Below the pieces are notes generated by a model that was not told where the DNA came from, did no database searches, and saw only the letters and a list, made by a program, of their open reading frames with translations. From Pseudomonadota bacterium (GTDB taxonomy: Bacteria; Pseudomonadota; Gammaproteobacteria; Steroidobacterales; Steroidobacteraceae), in NCBI GenBank assembly GCA_023428645.1, contig JAEYXD010000048.1, forward strand, positions 1 through 60,720: DNA of 60,720 bases. Direction: 5' to 3'. The position numbers were made by a program, and so were the translations under genes. Below, one piece after another: positions 18,849 through 28,140 of this stretch (positions are counted from its first letter, which is position 1; each line of letters begins with the position of its first letter).

Positions 18849-20002
18849 CAGCGTGATCCTCGCGTGCGATCCTGTGAGTTCGGTGTGCTCGTCACCGACG
18901 GACGCTCGACCGTCATCGTCGACTCGACTTCATCGGGAAGCGCCGTGCGGCGCGTCTGATCGAGCAGCTTGTCCACCGGCAGATAAATGAGGTTGCTGCC
19001 GTTGCCCGACGTATCCACGACGATCTTCTTGCTCGACCCGAGCACCTGCTCGACGGTCTCGATGTAGAGGCGCTCGCGCGTGACTTGCGGCGAACGGTCG
19101 TACTCGCTCAGCAACTTGAGGAAGCGTTGGCTTTCACCTTCAGCCTCCTCGACACGGGCAGCACGATACGCGTGCGCATCCTGTACGCGACGGAACGCCT
19201 CGGCGCGCGCACGCGGGATGATGTCGTTCGCATAGGCCTGCGCTTCGCTCGTGGCGCGGCTGCGGTCTTCACGGGCGCGAATTGCATCTTCCTGTGCGTT
19301 CTTCACTTCCGTCGGCACCTTCACGTCCTGCAGGTTGACCGTCGTGACCTCGATACCCGTCTTGTAGGCATCGAGCGTGCGTTGAATGAGCTCTTTCGTG
19401 CGCTCGACGATTTCCTGACGACCGGACTCGAGCACGTTGTCGAGCGAGCTGCGTCCGACCACCTCGCGAATGGCGCTCTCGCCCACTTCCTCGAGGGTTT
19501 CGTCCGGCTGGTACACGTTGAAGGCGTAGTCGAGCGGGTTGGCGCGCCGGTACTGCACTTCGAGGTCGATCTCGACGAGATTTTCGTCGGACGTGAGCAT
19601 TCGCGTCTTGTCGCTGAAGCTGGAAATGGTCTGGATGTTGACGACCTGCTTCGTCTCGATCGGCCACGGCAGATGCCAGCGCGGGCCAGGCATCGTCGTT
19701 TCGACATGCTTGCCGAAGCGGAACACGAGGCCGCGCTCCGCGGCGTCGACCTGGTAGAAGCCGGTCAACGCCCAGACGACGCCGAGAATGACGAGGATCG
19801 TTCCGAGACTGAAGCCACGGCCTGCGCCGCCCGTCCCGCCGGAGCTGTTGCGGTTGCCAGAACCGCCGAACAACCCGGAAAGCCGGCGCTGCAGATTGCG
19901 GAGCACTTCGTCCAAGTCAGGAGGGCCTTGCTCGGGCTTGTTACCGCCGCCCCAAGGATTGCGCTTGCCGCCGGAATTACCGCCGGGCTCGTTCCACGCC
20001 AT
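18848..20002 (-). CDS. hflK: HflK, FtsH-associated membrane protein
   Basis: A 384-residue band-7 protein. The cytoplasmic N-terminus is Gly/Asn/Pro-rich (about 1-65, including PWGGGNKPEQGPPDLDEVLR and a GGSGNRNSSGG stretch). A single membrane helix (about 70-88) and the SPFH domain follow. It is the partner of HflC in regulating FtsH. It lies 146 bases after hflX; that gap shows no clear signal. Confidence 0.95.
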   Translation of the reverse strand: MAWNEPGGNSGGKRNPWGGGNKPEQGPPDLDEVLRNLQRRLSGLFGGSGNRNSSGGTGGAGRGFSLGTILVILGVVWALTGFYQVDAAERGLVFRFGKHVETTMPGPRWHLPWPIETKQVVNIQTISSFSDKTRMLTSDENLVEIDLEVQYRRANPLDYAFNVYQPDETLEEVGESAIREVVGRSSLDNVLESGRQEIVERTKELIQRTLDAYKTGIEVTTVNLQDVKVPTEVKNAQEDAIRAREDRSRATSEAQAYANDIIPRARAEAFRRVQDAHAYRAARVEEAEGESQRFLKLLSEYDRSPQVTRERLYIETVEQVLGSSKKIVVDTSGNGSNLIYLPVDKLLDQTRRTALPDEVESTMTVERPSVTSTPNSQDRTRGSR

Positions 20003-20148
20003 AGTTGCCTCTTTTACCTCGTCAATCGCCCGCGCGATGCGGACCCGTCCGTCAGAAACGGCGTATGTCGATGCTTTGCGGGGTGTAGCTGTTCAACTCG
20101 GCCGCAGCCTTTCAGGCCGTGACAGCAATCTGCAGGATCGGACCCGAC

Positions 20149-21492
20149 TCAACCGGCCCATCGAGCCGGAACGGGCGATTTTAGGAATGGCTCCGAAACC
20201 GCACAAGTTTTCGAGTCGTCGATCATCAATTCTTCAAGGCCCTCGCTCCGGCATAGCTGCTCGAACGCCCGCCGGGGCATCGAGACTTCCAGATCGAGAT
20301 CGCCTGTCGGAAGCGCTTTTTCCGCCAGGACCGCTCCGGCCTCGAAAAATCGGGCTCGGGCACGACCCGCCTGAGGTTTCAAGACAACGTGGCGATGAAT
20401 GAGTTCAGGTCCGAGGAACTGCGCGAGCGCGTCGATCAGCAATTCCATGCCCGCGCCGGAATGCGCGGACAGCCAAACCCGGCGCACGCGGCCATGTTCG
20501 TCGACATCGACGTGCGGCTCCTCGTCGAGCAAATCGACCTTATTGAAAATCTCGATTTGCGGCAAATCCCCTGCGCCCACCTCGGTCAGCACCGAGTTCA
20601 CCTGCGCAATGCGATCGCTTCGATGCGGGTCGGCGGCATCGATGACGTGCAGCAGGACCGTCGCCTCACGCGCTTCCTGCAAGGTCGAGCGGAACGCCGC
20701 CACGAGCTCATGCGGCAGGTCACGGACGAAACCGACCGTGTCAGCGAGCAGCGCGTAGCGCGCATCCGGCAGATCGATTCGCCGCACGGTGGGATCGAGC
20801 GTCGCGAACAATTGGTCCGCGGCGTAGGCCTGCGCGCCAGTGAGACGATTGAAGAGCGTCGACTTGCCGGCGTTCGTGTAGCCGACGAGCGCGATCGTGG
20901 GCACGGCGCCGCGCTTGCGCTCACGCCGGGTGGTCTCGCGCTGAATGACGACCTTATCGAGCCGTGCATTGAGCGTCTTGATGCGATTCGCGAGCAAGCG
21001 GCGATCGGTTTCGAGCTGCGTTTCACCAGGACCGCGCAATCCGATACCGCCCTTCTGGCGCTCGAGGTGGCTCCATCCGCGAACGAGCCGCGTCGCGAGG
21101 TGGCGCAATTGCGCGAGCTCCACTTGCAGCTGACCTTCGAAGCTGCGGGCGCGCTGCGCGAAGATGTCGAGGATGAGGCCGGTTCGATCGAGAACACGGC
21201 ATTGCAGGAACGCTTCCAGATTGCGCTCCTGGCTCGGCGACAGCGGGTGATCGAAAACGACGAGATCGGCTTGCTTGTCGCGCACGGCCATACGGATTTC
21301 TTCCGCCTTACCCGAGCCGACATAGAGCCTGGGATCGGGTGCCTTGCGCGTTCCGGTGACGAGGCCCAAGACGTCTGCTCCTGCAGATCGAGCCAGGTCC
21401 TGAAACTCGTTTAGCTCATCCTGTTCTGGTGCGTGTCCCAGTCCGATACGGACGAGCAACGCACGTTCTCCACTACGGGGACGTTCAAACAA
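20149..21492 (-). CDS. hflX: Ribosome-associated GTPase HflX
   Basis: A 447-residue GTPase that binds and splits stalled 70S ribosomes, notably in heat stress. The N-terminal HflX domain (ADVLGLVTGTRKAPDPRLYVG) and glycine-rich linker GGIGLRGPGETQLETDRR precede the G domain: GYTNAGKST (G1), DTVGFVRDLP (G3) and NKVD (G4). The C-terminal extension of about 70 residues is typical of proteobacterial HflX. The start is TTG, 25 bases after hfq. Confidence 0.96.
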   Translation of the reverse strand: MFERPRSGERALLVRIGLGHAPEQDELNEFQDLARSAGADVLGLVTGTRKAPDPRLYVGSGKAEEIRMAVRDKQADLVVFDHPLSPSQERNLEAFLQCRVLDRTGLILDIFAQRARSFEGQLQVELAQLRHLATRLVRGWSHLERQKGGIGLRGPGETQLETDRRLLANRIKTLNARLDKVVIQRETTRRERKRGAVPTIALVGYTNAGKSTLFNRLTGAQAYAADQLFATLDPTVRRIDLPDARYALLADTVGFVRDLPHELVAAFRSTLQEAREATVLLHVIDAADPHRSDRIAQVNSVLTEVGAGDLPQIEIFNKVDLLDEEPHVDVDEHGRVRRVWLSAHSGAGMELLIDALAQFLGPELIHRHVVLKPQAGRARARFFEAGAVLAEKALPTGDLDLEVSMPRRAFEQLCRSEGLEELMIDDSKTCAVSEPFLKSPVPARWAG

Positions 21493-21516
21493 TAGTGAAC
21501 TCCGCCCGGCGCGACA

Positions 21517-21774
21517 TCACTCTGCGGCGCCGGTTGGTTCTCCGCCCTCTTCCTCCGAAGTCGGCAAGCGAATGCTTCGCGCCGGGACGACGGTGGAGAT
21601 GGCGTGCTTGTAAACCATTTGACTCACGCTGTTCTTCAACAGCACCACGAATTGATCGAACGAATCGATCTGCCCTTGGAGCTTGATGCCGTTCACCAGG
21701 TAAATGGAGACCGGGACGCGCTCCTTGCGCAAGGTATTCAGGAACGGATCCTGTAATGATTGCCCTCTGGCCAT
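21517..21774 (-). CDS. hfq: RNA chaperone Hfq
   Basis: An 85-residue Sm-like hexameric RNA chaperone for small-RNA regulation. Sm1 (FLNTLRKERVPVSIYLVNGI) and Sm2 with the YKHAIST motif are canonical; the C-terminal tail is short and acidic. Two ATGs are in tandem (21777 and 21774). AAGGAG sits seven bases before the second, giving MARGQSLQDPF as in other Hfq proteins, so I use that one. The 176-base gap to miaA is AT-richer and probably carries an hfq promoter. Confidence 0.97.
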   Translation of the reverse strand: MARGQSLQDPFLNTLRKERVPVSIYLVNGIKLQGQIDSFDQFVVLLKNSVSQMVYKHAISTVVPARSIRLPTSEEEGGEPTGAAE

Positions 21775-21953
21775 CATTTATCTCCTTGTTATTGAATCGA
21801 AATTCTTGTGAATAGTTTCTGCTTCCGACAGCGCCGCTTCCCTGCAGCCGGAGGCCAGCCGACGTTCACCTTGCGGTGCTCGTACAGCGGCGCAGTCTAA
21901 CACAGCGCCTGTGACCTCAATGGGAGCCTTTCGTCTAATACTATGCTCGTTCT

Positions 21954-22907
21954 TCATCGCGACGGCGCGCACATGCGCGCCACCTGTTGCTCGATATGGG
22001 CATGTGCGTTCGGTTCAAGCGCATCGACGGATTTAACTTCCGCATCGGACCGTAACCAGATCAACTGACGCCGAGCGAGATGCCGCGTTGCGACGATTGC
22101 GTTCTCGATCGCCGTGTCCAAAGGTACCTGCCCTTCGAGGTATTCCCATAGTTGGCGATAGCCCACTGCACGAATCGAGGGCAGCTCCGCGTGCAGGTCG
22201 GCTCGTGCGTGCAGACGTCGCACCTCGTCGAGCAAGCCCGCGTTCAGCATTGCGTGAAACCGCGTCTTGATCGCCGCGTACAAGCGCTCGCGATCGGCCG
22301 GCACCCAGGCATAGGTCGTGAATACGAGATTCGGGTCTGGCTGTTGGGCTTCGGCATGAAAATCGCTCAACGTTTTGCCGCTGATACGGTAAACCTCGAG
22401 CGCCCGCTGAATTCGCTGTGCATCGTTCGGTTGAATACGGGCAGCGGAACGCGCATCGATTGCGGCAAGTTCCGCGTGCAGTGCCGGCCAACCCACGCGT
22501 CGCGCCTGCGCATCGATTGCCGCTCGCACATCCGCATCGGCACTTGGCAGCGCGGCGAGGCCGCGACGCAAGGCTCGAAAGTACAGCATCGTGCCGCCAA
22601 CCAGGACGGGCATGCGACCGCGCTGTCGGATTTCGGCGACGACGCGACTGACATCGCGTACGAATTGACCCGCAGAGTACGTCTCACTTGGATCGAGAAT
22701 ATCGACGAGGTGATGCGGATGCTGCGCCAGCACCGCGGGTGCAGGCTTGCCGGTGCCGATGTCCATGCCGCGATACACCATCGCGGAATCGACGCTCACG
22801 ATCTCGATGGGATAGCGCTCCGCCAGGCGTATGGCGAGATCGGTCTTGCCCGCGCCCGTCGGCCCCATGATGAGCAACACCTGCGTCGGCAGCAGCGTCG
22901 TGTTCAT
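21954..22907 (-). CDS. miaA: tRNA dimethylallyltransferase
   Basis: A 317-residue enzyme adding the dimethylallyl group to A37 of tRNAs reading UNN codons. P-loop GPTGAGKT (15-22), VDSAMVYRGMDIGTGKP, VGGTMLYFRAL and the RHLARRQLIWLR segment are all present. Its ATG overlaps the mutL stop by four bases (ATGA). mutL-miaA-hfq follows the E. coli order. Confidence 0.96.
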   Translation of the reverse strand: MNTTLLPTQVLLIMGPTGAGKTDLAIRLAERYPIEIVSVDSAMVYRGMDIGTGKPAPAVLAQHPHHLVDILDPSETYSAGQFVRDVSRVVAEIRQRGRMPVLVGGTMLYFRALRRGLAALPSADADVRAAIDAQARRVGWPALHAELAAIDARSAARIQPNDAQRIQRALEVYRISGKTLSDFHAEAQQPDPNLVFTTYAWVPADRERLYAAIKTRFHAMLNAGLLDEVRRLHARADLHAELPSIRAVGYRQLWEYLEGQVPLDTAIENAIVATRHLARRQLIWLRSDAEVKSVDALEPNAHAHIEQQVARMCAPSR

Positions 22908-24697
22908 CGTCCACGCAAGAACAAGCGGTCGAGCTCACCCATGCTGAGATAGGTCCAAGTCGGCCGGCCATGGTTGCATTGATCGCTGCGTACCGTGCGT
23001 TCCATCTCGCGCAGCAAAGCATTCATTTCCGGAATCGTCAGTAGGCGATTCGCGCGCACCGCGCCATGACACGCGATCGTGCCGAGCACCTCGTTCAACG
23101 CCTCTTCGACACCGCGACTCGTGCCGTGCTCCACGAGATCGGCGCCGATGCGACGCACCAGCTCATCGGCGCCCGTCGTGGCGAGGAACGCTGGGAGCGC
23201 GCGCACGACGATCGTCGCGGGCCCGGAACGTTCGACATCGAGCCCTGCCCTCTGCAACGTCGCCGCGTGCTCCTCGAACGCGTCCGCTTCCGCTGGCGCG
23301 ACGCTCAACGGCAAGGGGACGAGCAACGGCTGCGTCGCGACCGCGCCGGCCGCCAGTGCGCTCTTCATTCGCTCGTAGGTCGTGCGCTCGTGCGCTGCGT
23401 GCATATCGACCAGGATCAATCCGTCCGGCGCCTGCGCAAGGATGTAGACACCGTGCAATTGCGCGATCGCGAAGCCGAGCGGCGGTGTCTCGGTGGGCGC
23501 CGGAGCAGCCGCTGGCGCAAGGCTCGCGGGCTGCTCCCTCGCGACGAACTGCGGCGGCGCCGGCTCCGCGACACGCAGCCCGAACGAACCCTGACTCGGC
23601 CCGCGCGCGGGCCAGACATCGGCGGCCGCACTCACGCCCAGCAGCGATGCCGTGCTCGCCGGGGCCGCAGCGGCAACCACGCCATCACGTTCGGCGCCCG
23701 CGTACGTCTTGCGCAGCACGCGTTCGATCGTGCGAAACAGAAAATCGTGCACATGTCGGCCGTCCCTGAAGCGCACTTCGAGCTTCGCGGGATGCGCGTT
23801 CACGTCGACCTGCGCGGGATCGATCTCCAGGAACAAGACGTAAGCCGGGTGGCGACCGTGAAAGATCACGTCGCGATATCCCATGCGCACGGCGTTCGCC
23901 GCGAGTCGATCGCGCAGCATGCGGCCGTTCAAATAGAAGTACTGCAGATCCGGCTGCCCGCGTGCGAACGTTGGCTGACAGATCCAACCCGTCAGCTTGC
24001 ACCCGGTGGCTGCATGCTCGATGTACATCGCGTTCGCCATGAACTCGTCGCCGACGACTTGCGCGACGCGACGCTCCCGCTCGAGCTGCGAGACCGCGGC
24101 CGGCAGGTCCAACACCTGTTTGCGGCCGACAGAGAGCGAGAACGCACGCTCGAACGACGTGAGCGCCAGACGTTCGAGCATGCGTGAGATGTGCTGCGTT
24201 TCGGTCCGCTCTGCGCGCAGGAATTTGCGGCGCGCGGGCACGTTGAAGAACAGATCCCGCACCTCGACGGTCGTGCCGAGCGGATGCGCCGTCGGCGCAA
24301 GCGCGCTCAACGTGCCGTTGTCCGCGGTAATCGCATAGCCGACTTCATCACCTTGCGTACGCGAGGCCAACCGCATGCGCGAAACCGACGCGATACTCGG
24401 CAGCGCCTCGCCGCGGAAGCCGAGCGTGCCGACGCGCTCCAGGTCATCGATCGTCGTGATCTTGCTCGTCGCGTGGCGTGACAAGGCGAGCGCGAGCTCA
24501 TCGGGCTGAATGCCCGAGCCGTCGTCACGGACGCGACACAAACGGGCGCCGCCCTCTTCGATGTCCACCTCGATGCGCCGAGCGCCTGCGTCGATGCTGT
24601 TCTCGACGAGTTCCTTGACGATGGACGCAGGCCGCTCGATGACTTCGCCCGCGGCGATCTGGTGGATGAGCTGCTCGGGAAGGATTTTGATCGGCAT
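22904..24697 (-). CDS. mutL: DNA mismatch repair protein MutL
   Basis: A 597-residue GHKL ATPase coordinating mismatch repair. N-terminal motifs are ELVENSIDAGA, RDDGSGI and GFRGEALPSIASVS. A variable Ala/Pro linker spans about 335-405. The C-terminal domain carries DMHAAHERTTYE, matching the endonuclease pattern DQHA(x)2E(x)4E with Met for Gln, and also ACHGAVRAN and CNHGRPTW. This is therefore a nicking-type MutL as in Pseudomonas, unlike E. coli MutL, which relies on MutH. Confidence 0.95.
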   Translation of the reverse strand: MPIKILPEQLIHQIAAGEVIERPASIVKELVENSIDAGARRIEVDIEEGGARLCRVRDDGSGIQPDELALALSRHATSKITTIDDLERVGTLGFRGEALPSIASVSRMRLASRTQGDEVGYAITADNGTLSALAPTAHPLGTTVEVRDLFFNVPARRKFLRAERTETQHISRMLERLALTSFERAFSLSVGRKQVLDLPAAVSQLERERRVAQVVGDEFMANAMYIEHAATGCKLTGWICQPTFARGQPDLQYFYLNGRMLRDRLAANAVRMGYRDVIFHGRHPAYVLFLEIDPAQVDVNAHPAKLEVRFRDGRHVHDFLFRTIERVLRKTYAGAERDGVVAAAAPASTASLLGVSAAADVWPARGPSQGSFGLRVAEPAPPQFVAREQPASLAPAAAPAPTETPPLGFAIAQLHGVYILAQAPDGLILVDMHAAHERTTYERMKSALAAGAVATQPLLVPLPLSVAPAEADAFEEHAATLQRAGLDVERSGPATIVVRALPAFLATTGADELVRRIGADLVEHGTSRGVEEALNEVLGTIACHGAVRANRLLTIPEMNALLREMERTVRSDQCNHGRPTWTYLSMGELDRLFLRGR

Positions 24698-24749
24698 GTG
24701 CGGCGACGCTGATGAGGCGGGCCGCAGGATACCAGCTCGGTCGGCTTAC

Positions 24750-26054
24750 TTAAGGCGAGCTGCGAACGTTCGGAGCGGACCCGTCGCCGGCACTCGCGAT
24801 GACGGCACCGCCATCCTGTTTGAAGCGCATTTGCGCGAAGCGCGTACCCGGCGGCGGGTTTTCCCAGAAATATTCGCGGACGCCGGCGTGGATGGCCTCC
24901 GCGAGCCGACGCTGGTGCTTCGCATCGAGCAACCGCGCCTCTTCCCCAGGATTCGAAATGAACGCCGTTTCCACGAGCAGCGACGGGATGTCCGGTGACT
25001 TCAGCACGAGAAAGCCCGCATGCTTGACGCCGCGGCTCGTCGTGTTGCCGAGCCCGACCAGTTGATCCATGACCTTGCCGGCGGCATCCACACTGGCGCT
25101 CATCGTCGCGCTTTGCGACAGGTCCAACAGCACGGACGCGAGGACCGCATCCTTGTCGTCGAGCTTGACCCCGCCGATCAGATCGGCCGCGTTTTCGCGA
25201 TCGGCGAGCCAGCGCGCCGACTCGTCGGACGCGCCGCGCGCGGAGAGCGTGTACACCGAGGAACCGACGACCGAGCGGTCGTGAAAGGCATCGGCGTGTA
25301 CGGAGATGAACATGTCGGCCTGCTTGCGACGCGCGCGCGCCATGCGCTCGCGATGCGGCAGGAAGTAATCCCCATCACGCGTCAGCTCGGCTCGCATGCC
25401 CGGCTCGCGGTCGATCACTTCCTTCAAGCGGCGAGCGATCGCGAGCGTGACGTGCTTTTCGTACGTGCCGCGCTTGCCGATCGAGCCGGGATCCGCGCCG
25501 CCGTGACCGGCATCGATCGCGACGACGATGTCACGACCCTGGTTGGTGCGCGTCGACTTCACGGCGACCGGCGGCTGCTCCGGCGCTGCTGCGGCACTTG
25601 CCTTGGATGCCGAGGCGACCGTTGGCGCGGAGCCGCCAGGCAGGAGATCGACGACGAGCCGATGCCCATAGGACCCGCTCGGCTCGACCGCGAACGCTTT
25701 CGGTGTCGCTGCGCCCGATAGATCGATGACCAGACGCAACCCAGTCTCGCCCTGCACGCCGACGCGCAATTGCTTCGCGAAGCCGCGGCCATCGGGCAGG
25801 GCCAACTGGGATGTCGCGACGCGGGCATTGTCGAGATCGATGACGACACGCGCCGGATTATCCAGCGTCATGACGGAGTGTTTGGCGGGAGCGGACAAAT
25901 CGAAAACGACGCGCGTCGAATCCGGCCCGGCCCACAGCCGGACATCTTTGACGAGCGTGGCGCCAGGTGCGGCGTGTGCGAACAGCCCTACGCCGAGACC
26001 GCACATCGCGATCAGCGCATGGAGAAAGAGCCTATATGCACCAGGACGTCGCAT
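24750..26054 (-). CDS. N-acetylmuramoyl-L-alanine amidase (AmiB/AmiC type)
   Basis: A 434-residue periplasmic zinc amidase that splits septal peptidoglycan. A signal peptide (about 1-29, ending AHA) precedes an AMIN domain (about 33-145). A Ser/Ala linker leads to the Amidase_3 domain (about 170-405). The zinc set is visible: DAGHGG His, TYEKH Glu, SVHADAF His and the catalytic ETAFISN Glu. No LysM repeat follows. Its position between tsaE and mutL is that of amiB in E. coli; the AMIN domain is shared with AmiC. Confidence 0.93.
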   Translation of the reverse strand: MRRPGAYRLFLHALIAMCGLGVGLFAHAAPGATLVKDVRLWAGPDSTRVVFDLSAPAKHSVMTLDNPARVVIDLDNARVATSQLALPDGRGFAKQLRVGVQGETGLRLVIDLSGAATPKAFAVEPSGSYGHRLVVDLLPGGSAPTVASASKASAAAAPEQPPVAVKSTRTNQGRDIVVAIDAGHGGADPGSIGKRGTYEKHVTLAIARRLKEVIDREPGMRAELTRDGDYFLPHRERMARARRKQADMFISVHADAFHDRSVVGSSVYTLSARGASDESARWLADRENAADLIGGVKLDDKDAVLASVLLDLSQSATMSASVDAAGKVMDQLVGLGNTTSRGVKHAGFLVLKSPDIPSLLVETAFISNPGEEARLLDAKHQRRLAEAIHAGVREYFWENPPPGTRFAQMRFKQDGGAVIASAGDGSAPNVRSSP

Positions 26055-26119
26055 GACGGCCTAATCTAACTTGGCCCTTCACACAAATTCAATAGAAATT
26101 ATGGAGATAGAGAAGCAAG

Positions 26120-26614
26120 TTACGGTTTTGCCACAGCGGTGTACGCTAACAGCACATTTCCACCCGTCTCGGACGCGGCTGACAGCGACACGATGCGCCC
26201 GTGATCGGCCGCGTAGCGGATGGCAATCCACAGGTCGATCGGCGGCAGCGCCCCCTCGCCTCGCTCCGGCCATTCGATGAGCAGTAGGCTGCCCGGCTCC
26301 TGCAGATCGCGCAGACCGAGCGCGTCGACCTCCCGCGGATCGGCGAGCCGATACAGGTCCAAGTGATAGATCGCGCGGCCGGCCAACTCGTACGGCTCGA
26401 TCAGTGTGTACGTCGGACTGCGCGCATGCCCGGCCAAGCCGAAGGCATTCAACAGCGCGCCGACCAGCGTCGTCTTGCCCGCACCCAGCTCGCCTTCGAG
26501 CGCGACGACGAGCGGCGCTCTGACCGTCGCGAGCGCCGCCGCCAATGCCGTGCCGATCGCGCGCATGGCATCCGTGTCGGGCGCATGCAGCGCTAGCGAA
26601 CCGGGTTGACGCAC
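26120..26614 (-). CDS. tsaE: tRNA threonylcarbamoyladenosine biosynthesis ATPase TsaE
   Basis: A 164-residue P-loop ATPase partner of TsaB/TsaD in making t6A37 in ANN-decoding tRNAs. Walker A GELGAGKTTL (about 41-50), SPTYTLIEPY, IYHLDLYRL and LLLIEWPERG identify the family. The GTG start lies 22 bases inside the end of nnr; a shorter product from an internal ATG (MRAIGTAL) is possible. Confidence 0.95.
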   Translation of the reverse strand: MRQPGSLALHAPDTDAMRAIGTALAAALATVRAPLVVALEGELGAGKTTLVGALLNAFGLAGHARSPTYTLIEPYELAGRAIYHLDLYRLADPREVDALGLRDLQEPGSLLLIEWPERGEGALPPIDLWIAIRYAADHGRIVSLSAASETGGNVLLAYTAVAKP

Positions 26615-28077
26615 GTCGGTAGATACGCGAAGAGGTCGCTCGCGATGAGGCCACGCTCGCCGCGATTGGCGGCCATGTCGCCGGCCATTGCATGCACCAG
26701 AACGCCCGTGCGCGCGGCGCTCGCGAGATCGGCGCTCTGTGCGAGCACCCCTGCAATCACTCCGGTGAGCACATCACCCATGCCTGGCGAGGCCATTCCT
26801 GGGTTGCCGCGATCGCAAATGTACGGCGGGGATTCGCCATCGACGACCAGCGTTCCCGCCCCTTTCAGCACGACAACTCCGCCGTAGCGATCGACGATTC
26901 GCCGCGCGGCGCCCAGGCGATCCGCCTGCACCGCAGCCGCGTCCGTGCCCGTCAACCGGCCCGCCTCGCCCGGATGCGGCGTAAGTATCCAGCCCGAATT
27001 CTTCCGCGGCGCATGCGCGAGCAGATTCAGCGCGTCCGCGTCCACGACCATCGGCTTGTCGCAAGCGCGCACGCCGTCGGCCATCGCGTGCGACCACGCA
27101 TCCTGGCCGAGACCGGGCCCGATCGCGACGACATCCGCGCGCTCGATTAGCGGTTGCAGCTCGGCGGCACCCCCGACGGCGCGGCAGATCAGCTCCGGTC
27201 GGTTGGCCGCGATCGCAGCTGCATTGTCCGCACAGGTCGCGACCGTGACGAGCCCCGAGCCGACGCGCAGCGCCGCTTCGCCCGCGAGCCGCGCCGCACC
27301 GGCCATGCCCGAACCGCCAGCGATCAGCAGGACATGACCTTGCTGCCCTTTGTGCGTGGTACGACTGCGGCGAGGCAGCGTTCGCGCGAGCGTGTCTTCC
27401 TCGATCCGCAGCGCCGCCGGGGGAATCGCAGCGAACGCTTCTTGCGGCACATCGAGCGAATCGCACATGACGACGCCCGTGTAGTTCGGACCTTCACCAA
27501 GATAGAAGCCGAGCTTCAGGCCGAGAAAAGCGATCGTGCGCTCGGCGCGAACTGCCTCGCCCAGCACGTGCCCCGTGTCGGTTGCCAGTCCGCTGGGAAT
27601 GTCGAGCGACAGAATGTGCGCCGGAGAATGATTGATGGCGCGAATGCTGCGTGCGATGTCGCCCTCCACCGTCCGCGTCAGGCCGATGCCGAAGATCGCA
27701 TCGACGATCACGTCGGCCGCGTCAACGAGCGCGTCGCTCCACGTCACTATCACACCGCCGGCGGCGCGGAAGTCCTCGCAAGCGCGCCGCGCGTCACCCT
27801 GCAATGTCGCCGTGTTCGTCAGCGCCACCGCGCTGACTTTCATGCGCTGTTCCAGCGCCATGCGCGCCAGCACGAACCCGTCGCCGCCGTTGTTGCCGGG
27901 ACCGCAAACGACCAGCACGCGCTCGGTCGCGGGCCAGCAGCTGCGCAACGCCCGCAATGCCGCCTCGCCCGCGCGCGTCATCAACGTGTAGGACGGAATG
28001 CCCTCCTCGTCGATCGCGAAGCGGTCGAGCGCGCGGGCTTGCGCTTCCGTGTAGACAGCGGGCGGTAACCTGGCCAT
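26593..28077 (-). CDS. nnr: Bifunctional NAD(P)HX epimerase / ADP-dependent dehydratase
   Basis: A 494-residue fusion that repairs hydrated NAD(P)H. The N-terminal YjeF epimerase domain (about 1-215; VVCGPGNNGGDGFVLARM, SLDIPSGLATDTG) precedes the ribokinase-like dehydratase (about 225-490). The latter shows GGSGMAGAARLAGEAALR, LTPHPGEAGRLTG and GNPGMASPGMGDVLTG. A TATAAT on the minus strand lies only six bases before the ATG, too close for a normal leader. The 63-base divergent gap to queG must hold both promoters. Confidence 0.95.
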   Translation of the reverse strand: MARLPPAVYTEAQARALDRFAIDEEGIPSYTLMTRAGEAALRALRSCWPATERVLVVCGPGNNGGDGFVLARMALEQRMKVSAVALTNTATLQGDARRACEDFRAAGGVIVTWSDALVDAADVIVDAIFGIGLTRTVEGDIARSIRAINHSPAHILSLDIPSGLATDTGHVLGEAVRAERTIAFLGLKLGFYLGEGPNYTGVVMCDSLDVPQEAFAAIPPAALRIEEDTLARTLPRRSRTTHKGQQGHVLLIAGGSGMAGAARLAGEAALRVGSGLVTVATCADNAAAIAANRPELICRAVGGAAELQPLIERADVVAIGPGLGQDAWSHAMADGVRACDKPMVVDADALNLLAHAPRKNSGWILTPHPGEAGRLTGTDAAAVQADRLGAARRIVDRYGGVVVLKGAGTLVVDGESPPYICDRGNPGMASPGMGDVLTGVIAGVLAQSADLASAARTGVLVHAMAGDMAANRGERGLIASDLFAYLPTCVNPVR

Positions 28078-28140
28078 GAGCCATTATACTGGCGGCGCGA
28101 TCACGAGCCGCGCATCGTTCGCCTCCATACTGCCCCCTTC

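Noticed and set aside
21778..21972. A minus-strand frame of 64 codons between miaA and hfq
   Set aside because: It overlaps the hfq ribosome-binding site and the region expected to carry the hfq promoter; no family resemblance.
26063..26092. TTGAAT-N18-TAGATT on the minus strand before the amidase gene
   Set aside because: The -10 would be eight bases from the ATG, giving a leaderless message. Too weak to list as a promoter.
28083..28088. A minus-strand TATAAT before nnr
   Set aside because: It lies only six bases from the start codon and lacks a -35, so it is not a convincing promoter for a leadered mRNA.
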